Shown: in pieces, positions 18,079-27,982 of the stretch | Layout: each line of letters opens with the position of its first letter | How positions within the stretch are numbered: position 1 is the first letter of the stretch | NCBI GenBank assembly: GCA_905234865.1 | Contig: CAJOJE010000004.1 | Location: 1-64,000, forward strand | DNA from: Candidatus Gastranaerophilales bacterium | Lineage (GTDB): Bacteria; Cyanobacteriota; Vampirovibrionia; Gastranaerophilales; Gastranaerophilaceae | DNA: 64,000 nt | Direction of reading: 5' to 3' | The notes under the pieces: model-generated | What the model was told of the DNA's origin: nothing | The model's input: only the letters and a program-made list of their open reading frames with translations | Databases searched by the model: none | Program-made: the position numbers and the translations under genes

Positions 18079-19158
18079 ATGATGAAAAAAGTTATTTCTG
18101 CGCTTATAATTTCTTCATATTTTATTTTTCCCGCAACGTCTTTCTCGGAAACCTTAAAAGGCGGAGTAAGCGAAAACGATGAAATATTGTTTAATGAAAT
18201 CTTTACGGGACAAACAGATGTTCTTGATAAAAAAGATACGGTTAAAATGACCGTTTCAACAGTCATAAACGGCTCTTTTAACGAAGAAGGGGATGAGTTT
18301 TTTGCGGAAATAACGGAAGATATCAAAGGCGACGGCGGAATTATAGTTCCGAAAGGAACAATTGCTCATGGAATTATTCAAACAATTCAAGACCCCAAAA
18401 AATTAAACAGAAACGGCTACATAATAACGGCATTTGATTATCTTGTTACGCCTGACGGAAGGCAAATCCCGATTAATGGCAATTTAAGCACGAAAGAAAA
18501 TCTTGCCAAAGGAACAATTAAAAATGTTGCCCAACATGCCGGAGTTACAGCGGTAACCGGAGCCTTAGGCGGACTTATGAGCATAAATCTCTTCGGAATT
18601 GAAACGGCAATAGCTTCCCATGGCGCAACAGTCGCAGGAGGTGCCGCCATCGGAAGCATCATAGGACTTGTTTCCATGCTCAATAAAAAAGGTAAAACCG
18701 TAAATTTAACCCCCGGAGATGAATTTGAAATTAAAATTTTAAACCCGATTGAACTTCCCGTTTTGACAGAAAGCGCCTTTAAGGAAGAAGACAAATATAT
18801 GCAGGGTTTAAATGTTGAAATATACAATGCAAAATATACAAAAGGCCCTTTTGGGGACGATAATTACATAACATTATCCTTAAAAATAGAAAATAATTCG
18901 GATATAGATTTTTATCCGTTTGATATCGCAATAACGGATGAAGTGAAAAAAGTATACTACCCGTCGCCCTTTGCGGAAAACGACATATTCTTTACAAAAA
19001 TTAAATCGGGCGAAAAAGCCATAGGTAAAATGTCTTTTGCGGTAAACAACAAAAAATACAAACATTGGCTTATTTTTATGGACAGAGGAACAAAAAAGCC
19101 ACTTGCAAAATATTCTATCGAATCGGCTCTTTTATCAAAAACAAAAAAGAAGAAATAA
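18079..19158 (+). CDS. Exported protein with TrbI-like beta-barrel region
   Basis: Start taken at the ATG ATG pair (18079/18082), giving a Lys-Lys n-region, hydrophobic core IISALIISSYFIFPATSF and signal-peptidase-I-like site near SFSE. The mature part contains the pattern GDEFFAEITEDI...GGIIVPKGTIAHGII...NGYIITAFDYLVTPDGRQIPI, which resembles the TrbI/VirB10-type beta domain, followed by a Gly/Ala-rich helical segment (HAGVTAVTGALGGLM) that may insert in a membrane. The last 130 residues look like a second beta domain. Two other exported proteins in the window (23699, 51801) share this pattern. Role unknown; no conjugation genes are near. Confidence 0.6.
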   Translation: MMKKVISALIISSYFIFPATSFSETLKGGVSENDEILFNEIFTGQTDVLDKKDTVKMTVSTVINGSFNEEGDEFFAEITEDIKGDGGIIVPKGTIAHGIIQTIQDPKKLNRNGYIITAFDYLVTPDGRQIPINGNLSTKENLAKGTIKNVAQHAGVTAVTGALGGLMSINLFGIETAIASHGATVAGGAAIGSIIGLVSMLNKKGKTVNLTPGDEFEIKILNPIELPVLTESAFKEEDKYMQGLNVEIYNAKYTKGPFGDDNYITLSLKIENNSDIDFYPFDIAITDEVKKVYYPSPFAENDIFFTKIKSGEKAIGKMSFAVNNKKYKHWLIFMDRGTKKPLAKYSIESALLSKTKKKK

Positions 19159-19227
19159 CCTCTGTTTTGGCAATTTTTTAGCATTTTTTGTTTTTATTAA
19201 TGAGTAATGGAAAAGTTATTTTAAAAA

Positions 19228-20574
19228 ATGCAAAACGATATTCGAAGCAGCCTTTTATCAGATTATATAAAAAATTACAAATCATCCGAAAACAGAGATG
19301 AGAGAAATCTTTTTGTAAAAAATACAAACATTCAAAGCCCGAAATTAAACATTCTTGAAAAAGATGTCGTCGATATAAATAAACCGAAAAGCGAAAAACA
19401 CGAAAAATCGAAAACCGCACTTGTTGCAACTTTGGGCTTATCAACGGTTGTTGCAGGCGGTATGCTCATAAGACACAGAAGCGGTGTGAGTGATTTTATA
19501 AAAAAAACTTATGAAGGAATAAAAAATTCAAAAGCAGGCGAGGAAATTAAAGAATTTGCAGATTCCGTTTCATCCGGCGGAAAAAATATTCAAATCGCAT
19601 CGGATAATATCATAAATTCAAAAGATACGCTTGCAAGAAAATTGCTGTCGCATATACCGGGATATTCAAAGTTCGACGACGCTTTAAGCAATCTGTACAG
19701 AAGAATTACAAAAGGAGTAATAACTCAAGGTTGGGAAAAAGCTTCAAAAGAAATTCAAGAAGCAGACGGTGCCATTATTGAAGCACTTAAAAAAGCAGGA
19801 CATGATGAAAACTCACCCGTTATAAAACTTTTACAAAAAAGAATGCAGGATGTTAAAACGTTTGCGGAAGGCGCAGAAAGAAGATATCAACAGTTGGATG
19901 AAAGCTTAAAAGGAATCCATGAAGAAGGATATCAAAAACTGAAACAAATGGTGACGGATAGAAACGGCAAAAAATTCTTTACCGAAAATATAGGACAAGA
20001 AAGACTGGACAGCGCAAAAAAAGGTTTTGAAAAGCTCTTAGAAGGTCATGAATACGGCGGACTTACAAAAGATGAAGTGCTTCGACTTGAAAGAGAACTT
20101 GAAGGATTGTTTAAAGAAAATCCGGAGCTCAAATCTCAGGCAGAAAGAGCTATGAGAATGTTCCAAAAGGCTTATGCGACAGAAAGCGTCAGCTTGTTCC
20201 CGAAGCTAAGAGATATAAACTTTGGAAGCGCCCCAACGGATGCCATAACGCTTATAACGGCAGCCGGAGGTCTTGGAGTATACGCTTCGCAAGCCGAAAC
20301 AAAAGAAGAAAAAATAGGCGTAACTCTTACAACGGGTATCCCGCTGCTTGCAACTTTAGGTACAACTACAATTGCAACAAGCAAAATGGTAAGCGGAGGA
20401 AAATCCTTAACTTTAGGGCTTATAATGGGCTGGATTGCTAATGCGGCAGGCAAAAAAGCAAACGAACAATATCAAAAAACAACAAACAAAAAATACGAAC
20501 AAACCATTGCCACGCTTGACGATGTAACGGATAAAATTAAAAAAGATATCGGAATTAAAAATATAATAGGATAA
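19228..20574 (+). CDS. Unknown protein with hydrophobic N- and C-terminal segments and a long helical middle
   Basis: A 448-residue protein with no recognised motif. The N-terminal 65 residues are polar, then TALVATLGLSTVVAGGML forms a candidate membrane segment. Residues 100-330 are charged and helical with several Gly. A second hydrophobic block, roughly 335-405, is Gly/Ala/Thr-rich (ITLITAAGGLGV, TGIPLLATLGTTTIATS, SLTLGLIMGWIANAAG). This polar-hydrophobic pattern is seen again in the unrelated gene at 40229. A terminator follows. Confidence 0.55.
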   Translation: MQNDIRSSLLSDYIKNYKSSENRDERNLFVKNTNIQSPKLNILEKDVVDINKPKSEKHEKSKTALVATLGLSTVVAGGMLIRHRSGVSDFIKKTYEGIKNSKAGEEIKEFADSVSSGGKNIQIASDNIINSKDTLARKLLSHIPGYSKFDDALSNLYRRITKGVITQGWEKASKEIQEADGAIIEALKKAGHDENSPVIKLLQKRMQDVKTFAEGAERRYQQLDESLKGIHEEGYQKLKQMVTDRNGKKFFTENIGQERLDSAKKGFEKLLEGHEYGGLTKDEVLRLERELEGLFKENPELKSQAERAMRMFQKAYATESVSLFPKLRDINFGSAPTDAITLITAAGGLGVYASQAETKEEKIGVTLTTGIPLLATLGTTTIATSKMVSGGKSLTLGLIMGWIANAAGKKANEQYQKTTNKKYEQTIATLDDVTDKIKKDIGIKNIIG

Positions 20575-20585
20575 TTTTAAAACCA

Positions 20586-20612
20586 AAAAACCCTGACAAA
20601 AAGTCAGGGTTT
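20586..20612. terminator. Bidirectional terminator
   Basis: aaaccctgac / gtcagggttt with a five-A loop, flanked by A-run and T-run, in the convergent gap between the gene at 19228 and the ferredoxin gene. Confidence 0.85.
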
Positions 20613-20629
20613 AATTTGATTATTACAAA

Positions 20630-20806
20630 TTATTCAACGGTAATAACACCGACAGGGCAGCCGTCAGCAGCATCTTTAACCGCATCTTCGTTTCCTGCAA
20701 CGTTAGCATTATCGGCAACCGCTACATCTTCTACCTTAAAAACTTCGGGGCAGAATGATTCGCAAGCGCCGCAAGCAATACAACCGTCTTCAATAGTAAC
20801 TTTCAT
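20630..20806 (-). CDS. Ferredoxin, single [4Fe-4S] cluster (58 aa)
   Basis: Small electron carrier. The frame from ATG 20806 reads MKVTIEDGCIACGACESFCP and ends in GCPVGVITVE. Cluster ligands are Cys9, Cys12, Cys15 and Cys50-Pro, the single-cluster type of Thermotoga/Desulfovibrio ferredoxins; Cys19 is an extra Cys before Pro. AAGGAG stands seven bases upstream of the start. It lies 81 bases downstream of the peptide-binding protein gene in the same direction, but a link in function is unlikely. The partner oxidoreductase is not in the window. Confidence 0.93.
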   Translation of the reverse strand: MKVTIEDGCIACGACESFCPEVFKVEDVAVADNANVAGNEDAVKDAADGCPVGVITVE

Positions 20807-20887
20807 TGTTTAGCTCCTTAACTAATACTTCAAACTCCATGATAAACTTAAAAAATTAAATTGCAATATTACAAAGAGTATTTTTTA

Positions 20888-22759
20888 TTATTCGTCAATA
20901 TAAATTTCTTCGATATTATGGGTTAGCCCGCCTAAGGGAGTAGGGTAAACATTTTTAAATTTGTTTCTGATGACGGAAATATTCAAAGGACTGTACAAAT
21001 AAATTAAAGGATTATATTCGGCAACAATTTCCTGATATCTGTCATACAACTTGTGCCTTTTATTATTATCAATTTCAATTGCGGCTTTATCAAATATTTC
21101 ATCGAGTTCTTTTTCAAAGGGCAATAATTTATCGCTTCCTTTTTTGTCGTTTTCGCTTCTTTGATTAAAAACATGAAGCGCTCCGCTTGACGCCCAAACG
21201 TTATACCCCGAATGAGGCTCGAAAGGATTAGCCGTAAAGCCCAATATAATTGCTTCCCAATCAAGAGAATTGGAGATTTTATTTACAAGAGAATTAAACT
21301 CAACGGGTTTAAAATTAACAGTAATCCCGAGATTTGACAAATCTTCCTTAATGCTTACTCCCGTTGATTCTCTTTGAGTATTTCCCGCATTTGTCAGAAG
21401 TTCAAATTCCACCTTATTGCCGTTTTTATCGTACAAAAGATTGTCTTTATAATAAAAGCCCGAGCTTAAAAGTAATTCCTTTGCCTTTTCGATATTTTGC
21501 GCATGTCCTTTTGCAATTTCTTTATTCAAATAAATGGAAGGAATGCCCTCAGCGGTATACAACGGTTCTCCGACACCGGATAAAACATTTAATACCAAAC
21601 TCTCCCTGTCGAGCGCATAATCAATTGCGCTTCTAAAGTTTTTATCCCCGAACCAGCTTTGTTTAATCGGGTCGACGTAAAATTTATTTGTCGTCTTATT
21701 TATTCTCGTATTCAAATTAAATGCAATATAATTGGTGTTTGAAACAGGTCCTAAATTATATATCGTATAATCGGATTTTTTCTCGTTTTCTCGATATTTT
21801 GCCGTCAAGTTCCCCGGAATTGAAACGGTATCGGTTTCCTTCGCTTCAAATTTTATAATATCGTTATTAAAATCTCCTACAATTAAAATAATGTATTTAT
21901 CCAAATAAGGAAGAGTGTTGTTTTCTTTATCGATAACGTAATAATTCGGATTTCTTTTATAAACCGCTCTTTGAGCAGGAACGTATTCCGTCAGTATAAA
22001 AGGACCGGAAGCCACAAAATCACTCGGTTTATAATCGGTTGACATAAAAGTTCTGAAATATTCTTTTCCTTTATCGGTTGCCGTTTTAAAAACATGTTTC
22101 GGGGCAATCGGAGTCGTTAAATTTCTTATAAAAGGTGCAAAAGGAACCGGTGTTATAAATTTAACCGTATACTTATCAATTTTTTCAACAACGGGAAGTT
22201 TACCGTCCGCATACATGGAATCTCTCGTGCTTGTATCGCCGAATCCGCCGAAAATTATCGTATTATATGTAAAATATACGTCATCTGCGGTAATTTCCTT
22301 GCCGTCAGACCATTTCAAACCTTTTCTTAATTTTATTAAGTAAGTTTTTTTATCGGGAAGAATTTCAAAACTTTTTGCAAGCCTCGGAATAATTTCGCCC
22401 GAATAAGCATCGACGGCTAACAGCCCGTCATACATAAGTCCTGACATCATGGAAGATGTTGCATCGTTTGAGTTAAAAGGGTTGAAAGTTTTAGGGCCCT
22501 CTCCTATGGTAGACGTTACGAAATTTCCGCCGTATTTACCCGTTTTTCCTCTCGATAAAATATAATCAACGCCGTTTACGGTTTTGGTTTCGGGTAGCGG
22601 AAAGTTAAATTTCGGAATATCAAGGTTTCTTAATTCCGTATCATTAAAAATGATTTCTTCTCCGTTATCTTTTCTAATCAAAAAAGATAATAAAAAACAA
22701 AACGTTACGATTATTAAAGAAATATAAACAATTTTTTTCATAATCCTTGATTTTACCAT
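20888..22759 (-). CDS. ABC transporter peptide/oligopeptide substrate-binding protein (family 5)
   Basis: Periplasmic binding protein of the Opp/Dpp/Nik type. It has an N-terminal hydrophobic anchor without a lipobox Cys and then the family-5 landmarks: PKTFNPFNSNDATSS, LAKSFEILPDKKTYLIKLRKGLKWSDG, ITADDVYFTYN and a C-terminal VAEYNPLIYLYSP. At 623 residues it is longer than OppA, like family members of some Cyanobacteria and Thermotogae. Start either at ATG 22759 or at ATG 22741, which gives a shorter n-region; the ribosome-binding site does not decide. No permease or ATPase genes are adjacent, so it is an orphan component. Confidence 0.85.
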   Translation of the reverse strand: MVKSRIMKKIVYISLIIVTFCFLLSFLIRKDNGEEIIFNDTELRNLDIPKFNFPLPETKTVNGVDYILSRGKTGKYGGNFVTSTIGEGPKTFNPFNSNDATSSMMSGLMYDGLLAVDAYSGEIIPRLAKSFEILPDKKTYLIKLRKGLKWSDGKEITADDVYFTYNTIIFGGFGDTSTRDSMYADGKLPVVEKIDKYTVKFITPVPFAPFIRNLTTPIAPKHVFKTATDKGKEYFRTFMSTDYKPSDFVASGPFILTEYVPAQRAVYKRNPNYYVIDKENNTLPYLDKYIILIVGDFNNDIIKFEAKETDTVSIPGNLTAKYRENEKKSDYTIYNLGPVSNTNYIAFNLNTRINKTTNKFYVDPIKQSWFGDKNFRSAIDYALDRESLVLNVLSGVGEPLYTAEGIPSIYLNKEIAKGHAQNIEKAKELLLSSGFYYKDNLLYDKNGNKVEFELLTNAGNTQRESTGVSIKEDLSNLGITVNFKPVEFNSLVNKISNSLDWEAIILGFTANPFEPHSGYNVWASSGALHVFNQRSENDKKGSDKLLPFEKELDEIFDKAAIEIDNNKRHKLYDRYQEIVAEYNPLIYLYSPLNISVIRNKFKNVYPTPLGGLTHNIEEIYIDE

Positions 22760-22827
22760 GCTTTACTGATATAAAAATTGTATAACAAGGTAAATTATAA
22801 CCCCAAATTTGTGAAAAGAGAAATTTG

Positions 22828-23649
22828 ATGAAAATTCTTGTAACGGGCGCAACAGGATTGTTGGGACAGGAATTATGCCCCATGCTTGACGAAATCAACG
22901 CACAATACTGGGCTACCAACAGTAAAATTTTTGATATAACAAATGTTAAGTTAGTTAAAGAAATTATGAACAAAATCAGCCTTGATTTCATAATTCACCT
23001 TGCGGCGTATACGAACATAGACTTGTCGGAAACAAACCGAGAAAAGGCTTTTGCGATAAATTTTGAAGGCACGAAAAATATGGCAAAAATCGCAAAAAAA
23101 TTAGATGTTCCGATTTTATACATAAGTACGTCAAACGTTTTTGACGGAGAACAAAATACTCCCTACAAAACAACCGATAAGCCGAACCCCATAAATATTT
23201 ACGGCAAAAGCAAACTAATGGGCGAAGAAGAAATAAAAAAAATTACAAAAAAACATTATATATTAAGAACATCAAACCTTTACGGAAAAGGCGGAACAAA
23301 CTACGTCGATGCAATGCTTACTTATTCAATGTTTAAGTCGGATATAAGCGTGGTTGACGATGAAATTTCAACGCCTACATGGACAAAAGATTTATCGAAA
23401 GAAATTATTAAAATAATAACCGAAAAAAGACCTTACGGCACATACCATGCGACTTCATCAGGAAAAACGACATGGTCTGAATTGACAAGGAAAATTTTTG
23501 AAGTTAAAAAAAGAAATATTTTTGTAACGGCAATTGACAAAAGCGACTTCCCGAGACCGGCAAAAAGACCGAAATACAGTATTTTAGACAGTGAAAACTC
23601 GCTTCCTTATTGGGAACAATCGCTTGAAGAATATCTACTTGCAAAATAA
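22828..23649 (+). CDS. rfbD: dTDP-4-dehydrorhamnose reductase-like (RmlD family)
   Basis: Extended short-chain dehydrogenase that reduces dTDP-4-keto-6-deoxyhexoses, typically the last step of dTDP-L-rhamnose synthesis. Residues carry VTGATGLLGQEL (Rossmann loop), HLAAYTNID with the RmlD-typical Thr-Asn, YISTSNVFDG and the active-site YGKSK. The start is the ATG at 22828 (a TTG directly before it extends the frame by one codon). None of rmlA, rmlB or rmlC lies next to it, so its exact substrate is open. Confidence 0.85.
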   Translation: MKILVTGATGLLGQELCPMLDEINAQYWATNSKIFDITNVKLVKEIMNKISLDFIIHLAAYTNIDLSETNREKAFAINFEGTKNMAKIAKKLDVPILYISTSNVFDGEQNTPYKTTDKPNPINIYGKSKLMGEEEIKKITKKHYILRTSNLYGKGGTNYVDAMLTYSMFKSDISVVDDEISTPTWTKDLSKEIIKIITEKRPYGTYHATSSGKTTWSELTRKIFEVKKRNIFVTAIDKSDFPRPAKRPKYSILDSENSLPYWEQSLEEYLLAK

Positions 23650-23698
23650 TCATACATAATATAATATAAAGACTATCACCAAGGGAGAAAAAATAAAA

Positions 23699-24940
23699 AT
23701 GAGAAAGATTTTGATAAAACTGATGACACTAATGGCAGTGGTATTTGGTTTGACATTTGCGCCCGTACAGGCTGTGGAAGAATTTCCCGACGTACATTCA
23801 AATTACTGGTCATACGATGCGATTATGTTTTTCAAACAACATAATGTTCTTGCAGGATACCCCGACGGTTTGTACAGACCCGATCAAAGAGTAACAAGAG
23901 CTGAATTTGCAACGATAGTTACAAAGGCACTCGGACTTTTAAACAGCAAATTAAGAGATATCAACAGCATTACTTTTACACACTATAATGACGTTGATGA
24001 AAATTTCTGGGCATATTACGATGTTATGCTCGGTTCATATTATAACATTATCCATGGCAGACCCGACGGTAACTTTGACCCCAATAACCATATAACAAGG
24101 TTAGAAGTCATACAGGCAGTTATGAGAGCGCTTCAAACTAAAGGTATTACCGAAGAAGAAGCCCTTGAACAATTGCAGGTATACAGAGATGCTAATGAAG
24201 TTCCTTACTGGGCGCTTCTTACGACGGGTAAGGCTCAACAATTGGGAATTATCGTAGTTCTTCCGGGAAAAGAAGAATGGTTGCTTCCCAATCAACAGGC
24301 AACAAGAGGCGAGCTGGCGGTTTGGTTATACGGAATGCTTCAAAGAGCTCAAATTCAAGCAAACGAAAAAATTGAACAAGCAAAACCCAAAACACCTCAA
24401 GGTCCTAAAAAAGCAGACGGTTATATTATCAATAACGTAATTTTTGACGGCGATTATGCAATAATCCCTGCGGGAACCGAACTTCCTTTAGGCATTATGG
24501 AATGTCTTTACACAAAATCAACAAGATTAACAAGAGAAAGCGATGCTACGCTTGCGGAAGTCGGAACACCTTTCCTTGCAAGAGCTTTGGTCAACTTCGT
24601 ATCTGAGGACAGAACGTTATTAATCCCGATTGGTTCCGAATTTACGGGTAAAATTACAAAAGCAAAAAGAGGAACGACTTTAATTAAAAATTCGGAATTG
24701 GATTTCCAAACGGAAAACTGGATTGATTCAGACACAAGGGCACCGTTTACGACATTTAATTCGGTTGCAAAAATGACTCCTAAAGTAAGAGAATTTACCC
24801 ATAACCCCTATTTACAGGCGATAGGTTTCCATGGGTTCAAAGGACACAATTTCTATACACACAAATCACAACAAGCAATGTTTACATTACTTGAAGAAGT
24901 CAGAGTTAACTTAAAAGATAACTTACATATGGCAAGATAA
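23699..24940 (+). CDS. Exported protein with three SLH domains
   Basis: Surface or outer-membrane-associated protein. The signal peptide ends near APVQAVEE. Three SLH units follow: FPDVHSNYWSYDAI...YPDGLYRPDQRVTRAEF, YNDVDENFWAYYDV...RPDGNFDPNNHITRLE and YRDANEVPYWALL...PNQQATRGELAVWL. Then comes a beta-rich region of about 170 residues with GDYAIIPAGTELPLGI and PIGSEFTGKI, similar in pattern to the other TrbI-like proteins here. In Cyanobacteria SLH domains are carried by OprB-type porins that bind wall polymer; this one lacks the porin barrel. GGGAG lies some distance upstream and the gene has its own terminator. Confidence 0.88.
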   Translation: MRKILIKLMTLMAVVFGLTFAPVQAVEEFPDVHSNYWSYDAIMFFKQHNVLAGYPDGLYRPDQRVTRAEFATIVTKALGLLNSKLRDINSITFTHYNDVDENFWAYYDVMLGSYYNIIHGRPDGNFDPNNHITRLEVIQAVMRALQTKGITEEEALEQLQVYRDANEVPYWALLTTGKAQQLGIIVVLPGKEEWLLPNQQATRGELAVWLYGMLQRAQIQANEKIEQAKPKTPQGPKKADGYIINNVIFDGDYAIIPAGTELPLGIMECLYTKSTRLTRESDATLAEVGTPFLARALVNFVSEDRTLLIPIGSEFTGKITKAKRGTTLIKNSELDFQTENWIDSDTRAPFTTFNSVAKMTPKVREFTHNPYLQAIGFHGFKGHNFYTHKSQQAMFTLLEEVRVNLKDNLHMAR

Positions 24941-24964
24941 TTCAATTAATAAATTCAATAAACA

Positions 24965-25003
24965 AAATAAGTTCCCTGCAATTATGTAAGGAACTTATTT
25001 TTT
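24965..25003 (+). terminator. Terminator after the SLH gene
   Basis: aaataagttcc / ggaacttattt inverted repeat with a 14-base loop followed by six T, between the SLH gene and radA. Confidence 0.85.
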
Positions 25004-25033
25004 ACCAAAATTAAAACAGAAAGTATTATCAAT

Positions 25034-26425
25034 ATGGCGAAATTAAAATCAAAATGGGTGTGTCAAAATTGCGGGTATGAAAGTTTTTCATACCTTGGAA
25101 AATGCCCCGAATGTTCAAAGTTTTCAACTTTTGTTGAAGAAATTATTCAAGATAAAACGGAAATAAAATCAAAAAATTCTTCAATGAACATTATAAAATC
25201 CGAAAACTCGGGATATACAAAAATACGAGATGTCAAAATTGATAAAACCGTAAGAATTTCATCAAAAATGGAAGAATTCGACAGGGTTTTAGGCGGTGGA
25301 TTTGTCGAAGGATCGTTAATTTTACTTGCGGGCGATCCGGGTATTGGAAAATCGACACTGATTTTACAAGCCGCAAAAAATTTATCGGAACAAAACAAAA
25401 AAGTTTTGTATGTTTGCGCCGAAGAATCGACTTCGCAGGTTAAAATCAGAGCAGAAAGACTGAATGCAAATTCCGATAATATTTATTTAACTCAACAAAA
25501 TTGTCTTGAGGAAATAATCAAACAAACAGAAGAATTAAAACCTGATTTTTTGGTAGTGGACAGTATTCAATCGGTATTCAGCGCAAATATTTTAAGCTCG
25601 ACGGGTTCAATCAGTCAAATAAGAGAATGTACAAATATTGTTATGAGAATAGCAAAACAACATAACATAACAACAATTGTAATAGGACATGTTACAAAAG
25701 AAGGAAATATCGCAGGTCCGAAGGTTTTAGAACATATGGTGGATGCGGTGTTAAATTTTGAGGGAGAAAGATATAAAACAACGAGAATTTTAAGGGGTAT
25801 AAAAAACAGGTTTGGAGCAATTTCCGAGGTTGGGATTTTCAATATGGAGGATGGAGGACTTGTTGAAATTAAAAATCCGTCGGAATTATTTTTATCGGAC
25901 AGAGAAATTAACACAACATCCGGAAGTACGGTAATACCGACAATTGAAGGTAAAAGATGTCTGCTTCTTGAAATTCAAGCCTTAACGGGCGCAACGCCGT
26001 ACCCTAACCCGAGACGTGTTGCAAGAGGCGTTGAATATGACAGATTACTTCAAATTCTTGCGGTGCTTGAAAAAAGAGTCGGACTTAATTTATCAAAACA
26101 AGACGTTTACATTAACGTAATAGGCGGAATTGAAATAGAAGAGCCTGCAGCAGATTTAGGAATTGCAATTGCGGTTTTAACATCTTCAAGGGATATCACG
26201 ACAAACAAAGAAACCGTATGTATGGGAGAAATCGGTTTAAGCGGAGAAATAAGGTCAGTCGACAATTTGGAAATACGCTTGAAAGAAGCACGCAAAATGG
26301 GCTTTAAAAAAGCGGTAATACCATATATCAGCAACCAAACAATAAAAGAAAGACTGGATAAAATCGGGATAAAATTATTTGAAGTCAAAAAAATAGTTGA
26401 TGCAATAAATTTCATAGTAAATTAA
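25034..26425 (+). CDS. radA: DNA repair protein RadA
   Basis: RecA-like helicase that extends recombination intermediates. N-terminal zinc ribbon (Cys10, Cys13, Cys24, Cys27), Walker A GDPGIGKST (100-108), the RadA-specific RGIKNRFGA loop (KNRFG at 257-261) and a C-terminal Lon-protease-like domain with QDVYINVIGGIEIEEPAADLGIA. The catalytic Ser of Lon is absent, as always in RadA. Length 463 is normal. It sits between a terminator and ftsZ, which has its own promoter. Confidence 0.96.
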   Translation: MAKLKSKWVCQNCGYESFSYLGKCPECSKFSTFVEEIIQDKTEIKSKNSSMNIIKSENSGYTKIRDVKIDKTVRISSKMEEFDRVLGGGFVEGSLILLAGDPGIGKSTLILQAAKNLSEQNKKVLYVCAEESTSQVKIRAERLNANSDNIYLTQQNCLEEIIKQTEELKPDFLVVDSIQSVFSANILSSTGSISQIRECTNIVMRIAKQHNITTIVIGHVTKEGNIAGPKVLEHMVDAVLNFEGERYKTTRILRGIKNRFGAISEVGIFNMEDGGLVEIKNPSELFLSDREINTTSGSTVIPTIEGKRCLLLEIQALTGATPYPNPRRVARGVEYDRLLQILAVLEKRVGLNLSKQDVYINVIGGIEIEEPAADLGIAIAVLTSSRDITTNKETVCMGEIGLSGEIRSVDNLEIRLKEARKMGFKKAVIPYISNQTIKERLDKIGIKLFEVKKIVDAINFIVN

Positions 26426-26492
26426 GAAAAGTTAAGTTCTATTAATAAACTTGAAAAATGTACGAATTTTAAGCATAATATTTATAAAAGGC

Positions 26493-26521
26493 TTTACTTA
26501 AACAGAATTTTGAAATATATT
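26493..26521 (+). promoter_or_regulatory. ftsZ promoter
   Basis: TTTACT and TATATT separated by 17 bases, 35 bases upstream of the GTG start of ftsZ. Confidence 0.6.
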
Positions 26522-26555
26522 ATAAGTAACGAACTATAAAAAGGAACGATTAAAA

Positions 26556-27758
26556 GTGGAAAAGTTCAGACTAGACAGTTTTGACAGAAAAACTAACGAA
26601 TATAGCAGATATTCAAACCAAGCAAATATTAAAGTTGTCGGTGTAGGCGGCGGCGGCGGAAATGCAATCAACCGAATGATAGCTTCAGGCTTGACAGGGG
26701 TTGAATTTTGGGCAATGAATACCGATGCACAAGTGTTGGAAATGTCCTCGGCACCCAAAAAAATTCAATTGGGAGCAAAATTAACCCAAGGTTTAGGTGC
26801 GGGCGGCGATCCTTCAGTTGGCGAAAAGGCTGCCGAAGAATCAAGAGAAGATTTGCTTGTTGCTCTTGACGGTTCGGATATGGTTTTTGTTACTGCAGGC
26901 ATGGGCGGCGGAACGGGAACGGGCGCAGCTCCGGTCGTAGCAAAAATTGCCAAAGAATTAGGAGCGCTTACAATCGGTGTTGTTACAAAACCTTTCAGCT
27001 TTGAAGGCAAGAAACGTATGAAAGCCGCTCTTGAAGGGCTTGAAAAATTAAAAGAAAGCGTTGATGCGCTTATTATCGTTCCAAATGACAAACTTCTCGA
27101 AGTAGTCGAAAGAAGATGCACAATGAAAGATGCATTCCTTGTTGTCGACGAAGTTCTCTTGAGAGGTGTGCAAGGTATCTCGGATATTATCGTTATCCCC
27201 GGATTAATCAACGTAGACTTTGCCGACGTTAGAACGGTAATGCAAGCGTCAGGTTCCGCATTAATGGGTATCGGTAAAGCCTCGGGCGAAGGCAGAGCAA
27301 TGGAAGCTGCAAAACTTGCAATAAATTCCAAATTGCTCGAAACTTCAATTGACGGTGCAACGGGTATTATTATGAACGTATCCGGCGGTCCCGATATGAC
27401 ATTGCATGAAGTAAACGAAGCAGCAAGCGTTATTCATGATGCAGTTTCAGAGAATGCCGAAGTTATTTTTGGTTCTGTTATAGATGACAGAATACAAGGA
27501 GAAATTCAAATTACGGTTATTGCGACAGGTTTCCAATTAAGAGGAAATGAAGGACAAGGAGCAAAACCTCAAGAAAAAAGAATTGACCCGTTTGGAGTAT
27601 TTTCCGGAAACTCAATACAATATAATAATTCGGAAAATAAATCACCCTTGTCACAAAACGTATTAACTTCATCATCTACGCCATCGGTTGTAAGAAAAGA
27701 CGATAACAACGGCGGAGGCTTTTTAGATATTCCTGAATTTTTAAACCCAAAAAGATAG
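26556..27758 (+). CDS. ftsZ: Cell division protein FtsZ
   Basis: Tubulin homologue that forms the Z ring. Start is GTG with AAGGA ten bases upstream. GTP-binding motifs are [13 protein letters not shown] (29-41) and the tubulin signature GGGTGTG (117-123), with the T7 loop NVDFADV. A variable linker after about residue 320 ends in the conserved C-terminal peptide [10 protein letters not shown], the docking tail for FtsA/ZipA/SepF-type partners. It is monocistronic and not in a dcw cluster; no ftsA or ftsQ is nearby, a trait shared with Cyanobacteria. Confidence 0.97.
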   Translation: MEKFRLDSFDRKTNEYSRYSNQANIKVVGVGGGGGNAINRMIASGLTGVEFWAMNTDAQVLEMSSAPKKIQLGAKLTQGLGAGGDPSVGEKAAEESREDLLVALDGSDMVFVTAGMGGGTGTGAAPVVAKIAKELGALTIGVVTKPFSFEGKKRMKAALEGLEKLKESVDALIIVPNDKLLEVVERRCTMKDAFLVVDEVLLRGVQGISDIIVIPGLINVDFADVRTVMQASGSALMGIGKASGEGRAMEAAKLAINSKLLETSIDGATGIIMNVSGGPDMTLHEVNEAASVIHDAVSENAEVIFGSVIDDRIQGEIQITVIATGFQLRGNEGQGAKPQEKRIDPFGVFSGNSIQYNNSENKSPLSQNVLTSSSTPSVVRKDDNNGGGFLDIPEFLNPKR

Positions 27759-27776
27759 GGATAGAATAAATCATAT

Positions 27777-27814
27777 AAAAAAGCGCTTCTAAGTCAAAAC
27801 CGGAGGCGCTTTTT
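27777..27814 (+). terminator. First terminator after ftsZ
   Basis: aaaaagcgcttc / gaggcgcttttt (one G-U pair) hairpin with flanking T-run, 19 bases after the ftsZ stop. Confidence 0.8.
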
Positions 27815-27826
27815 AAATATCAAACA

Positions 27827-27860
27827 AATAACCCTGACATTAATTTGTGAGGGTTATTTT
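27827..27860 (+). terminator. Second hairpin with T-run after ftsZ
   Basis: aataaccct / agggttatt with a 14-base loop and four T, a probable back-up terminator. From 27861 to 27982 only a nine-codon ORF with a good GGAGG (ATG at 27891) is seen. Confidence 0.6.
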
Positions 27861-27982
27861 AGCGGGTAACATTACCGTATGGAGGATATTATGAAATATT
27901 ACGATATTATTAGAAATTAATATAAAGAAATCAAAACTTTTTGATGATGACTAATTCTTTTTTTGTTTAAGAAAGGAGTTTT

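Noticed and set aside
20616-20813. 65-residue plus-strand ORF after the terminator
   Set aside because: It is the antisense of the ferredoxin gene, which has Cys motifs and an AAGGAG.
22828-23649. Part of a rhamnose operon
   Set aside because: No rmlA, rmlB or rmlC next to it; only the reductase-like gene is present.
26765-27331. 188-residue open frame antisense to ftsZ
   Set aside because: Arises from the codon bias of ftsZ; no start signal, and low-complexity Ser/Ala/Thr composition.
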